Positions 5,051 through 5,163 of a stretch of DNA of 5,163 bases are shown one piece after another. Under the pieces are notes generated by a model. The model made no database searches. It was not told where the DNA came from and saw nothing but the letters and a program-made list of their open reading frames with translations. A program made the translations under genes and the position numbers. Each line of letters starts with the position of its first letter. Within the stretch, counting starts at the first letter, position 1. Source of the DNA: Chloroflexia bacterium (GTDB lineage: Bacteria > Chloroflexota > Chloroflexia > Thermomicrobiales > UBA6265); the NCBI GenBank assembly GCA_013698495.1, contig JACCUV010000235.1, forward strand, positions 1-5,163, in the 5' to 3' direction.

Positions 5051-5163
5051 CTACGCCGCCGATTCATCGGCCAATCCCGCGTCGGCAAGTCGCTCCGATT
5101 CATCGGCCGCCCTTAGGTCGTGCACCAACTCGTCGATTTCGCCGCTCAGCACCGCCGGAATAT
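5051..5163 (-). CDS. prfA: Peptide chain release factor 1, C-terminal end (5' part outside window)
   Basis: RF1 recognises UAA and UAG stop codons and triggers peptide release on the ribosome. Only the last 36 codons are visible, ending in TAG (5053-5051). The sequence IPAVLSGEIDELVHDLRAAD followed by ESERLA matches the usual RF1 tail, in which a (V/I)L-x-G-(D/E)-(L/I)-D-E-L-(I/V) segment is followed by a helix ending near ERLA. The GGQ and PxT regions lie beyond the edge. The call is supported by prmC, its modifying enzyme, on the same strand downstream. A 14-base repeat, CCGATTCATCGGCC (5059-5072 and 5095-5108), gives the tail ADES twice. The visible piece is short, so RF2 or another protein is possible but less likely. 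Confidence 0.75.
   Translation of the reverse strand, partial: IPAVLSGEIDELVHDLRAADESERLADAGLADESAA

Noticed and set aside
1..5163. tRNA or rRNA genes, or a defence or secretion system
   Set aside because: No TpsiC-arm or tRNA-like folds, no rRNA segments, and no transposase, nuclease or toxin-like proteins were seen on either strand.

Overview
The window is GC-rich chromosomal DNA from a bacterium, with five recognisable protein genes separated by unusually repeat-filled intergenic spaces. The organism is probably a member of the Chloroflexota, perhaps Thermomicrobia. This is an inference from three things: the mature start of the exported protein (a QDATPVATP-type linker), the style of the FabF and PrmC sequences, and the GTAGGGGCGG...CCGCCC palindromes between genes. 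No marker gene proves the placement.

Layout. 1-520 (+) is the C-terminal part of fabD (malonyl-CoA:ACP transacylase), cut by the left edge. 521-1034 is a gene-poor gap of 514 bases with repeat-like palindromes and no acpP or fabG. 1035-2267 (+) is a complete fabF (3-oxoacyl-ACP synthase II) with an intact Cys-His-His triad. 2268-2744 lies between convergent genes and holds repeats plus a possible broken 5' gene end. 2745-3641 (-) is prmC (glutamine methyltransferase for release factors) with an NLPY variant of its catalytic NPPY motif. 3642-3932 is a divergent control region with a palindromic element and an operator-like dyad. 3933-4808 (+) is a Tat-exported cyclase-family (KynB-like) metal hydrolase. 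4809-5050 is packed with tandem palindromes. 5051-5163 (-) is the last 36 codons of prfA (release factor 1), cut by the right edge.

How the genes work together. FabD makes malonyl-ACP and FabF condenses it with acyl-ACP, so the left part is a type II fatty acid synthesis locus. PrfA and PrmC form an enzyme-substrate pair: PrmC methylates the GGQ glutamine of RF1. These two genes are normally adjacent, but here about 1.4 kb separates them, carrying an oppositely oriented cyclase gene flanked by copies of one palindromic element.

The most notable structure is a family of about 70-base palindromic elements with four long copies and possibly one short one. Each long copy has GGGCGG/CCGCCC-type outer arms, an inner stem and a 26-28 base loop. 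The inner stems differ between copies but keep pairing, so base changes look compensatory. A second, diverged 46-base repeat pair follows fabD and fabF. I see no rRNA, tRNA, CRISPR array, transposase or defence system.
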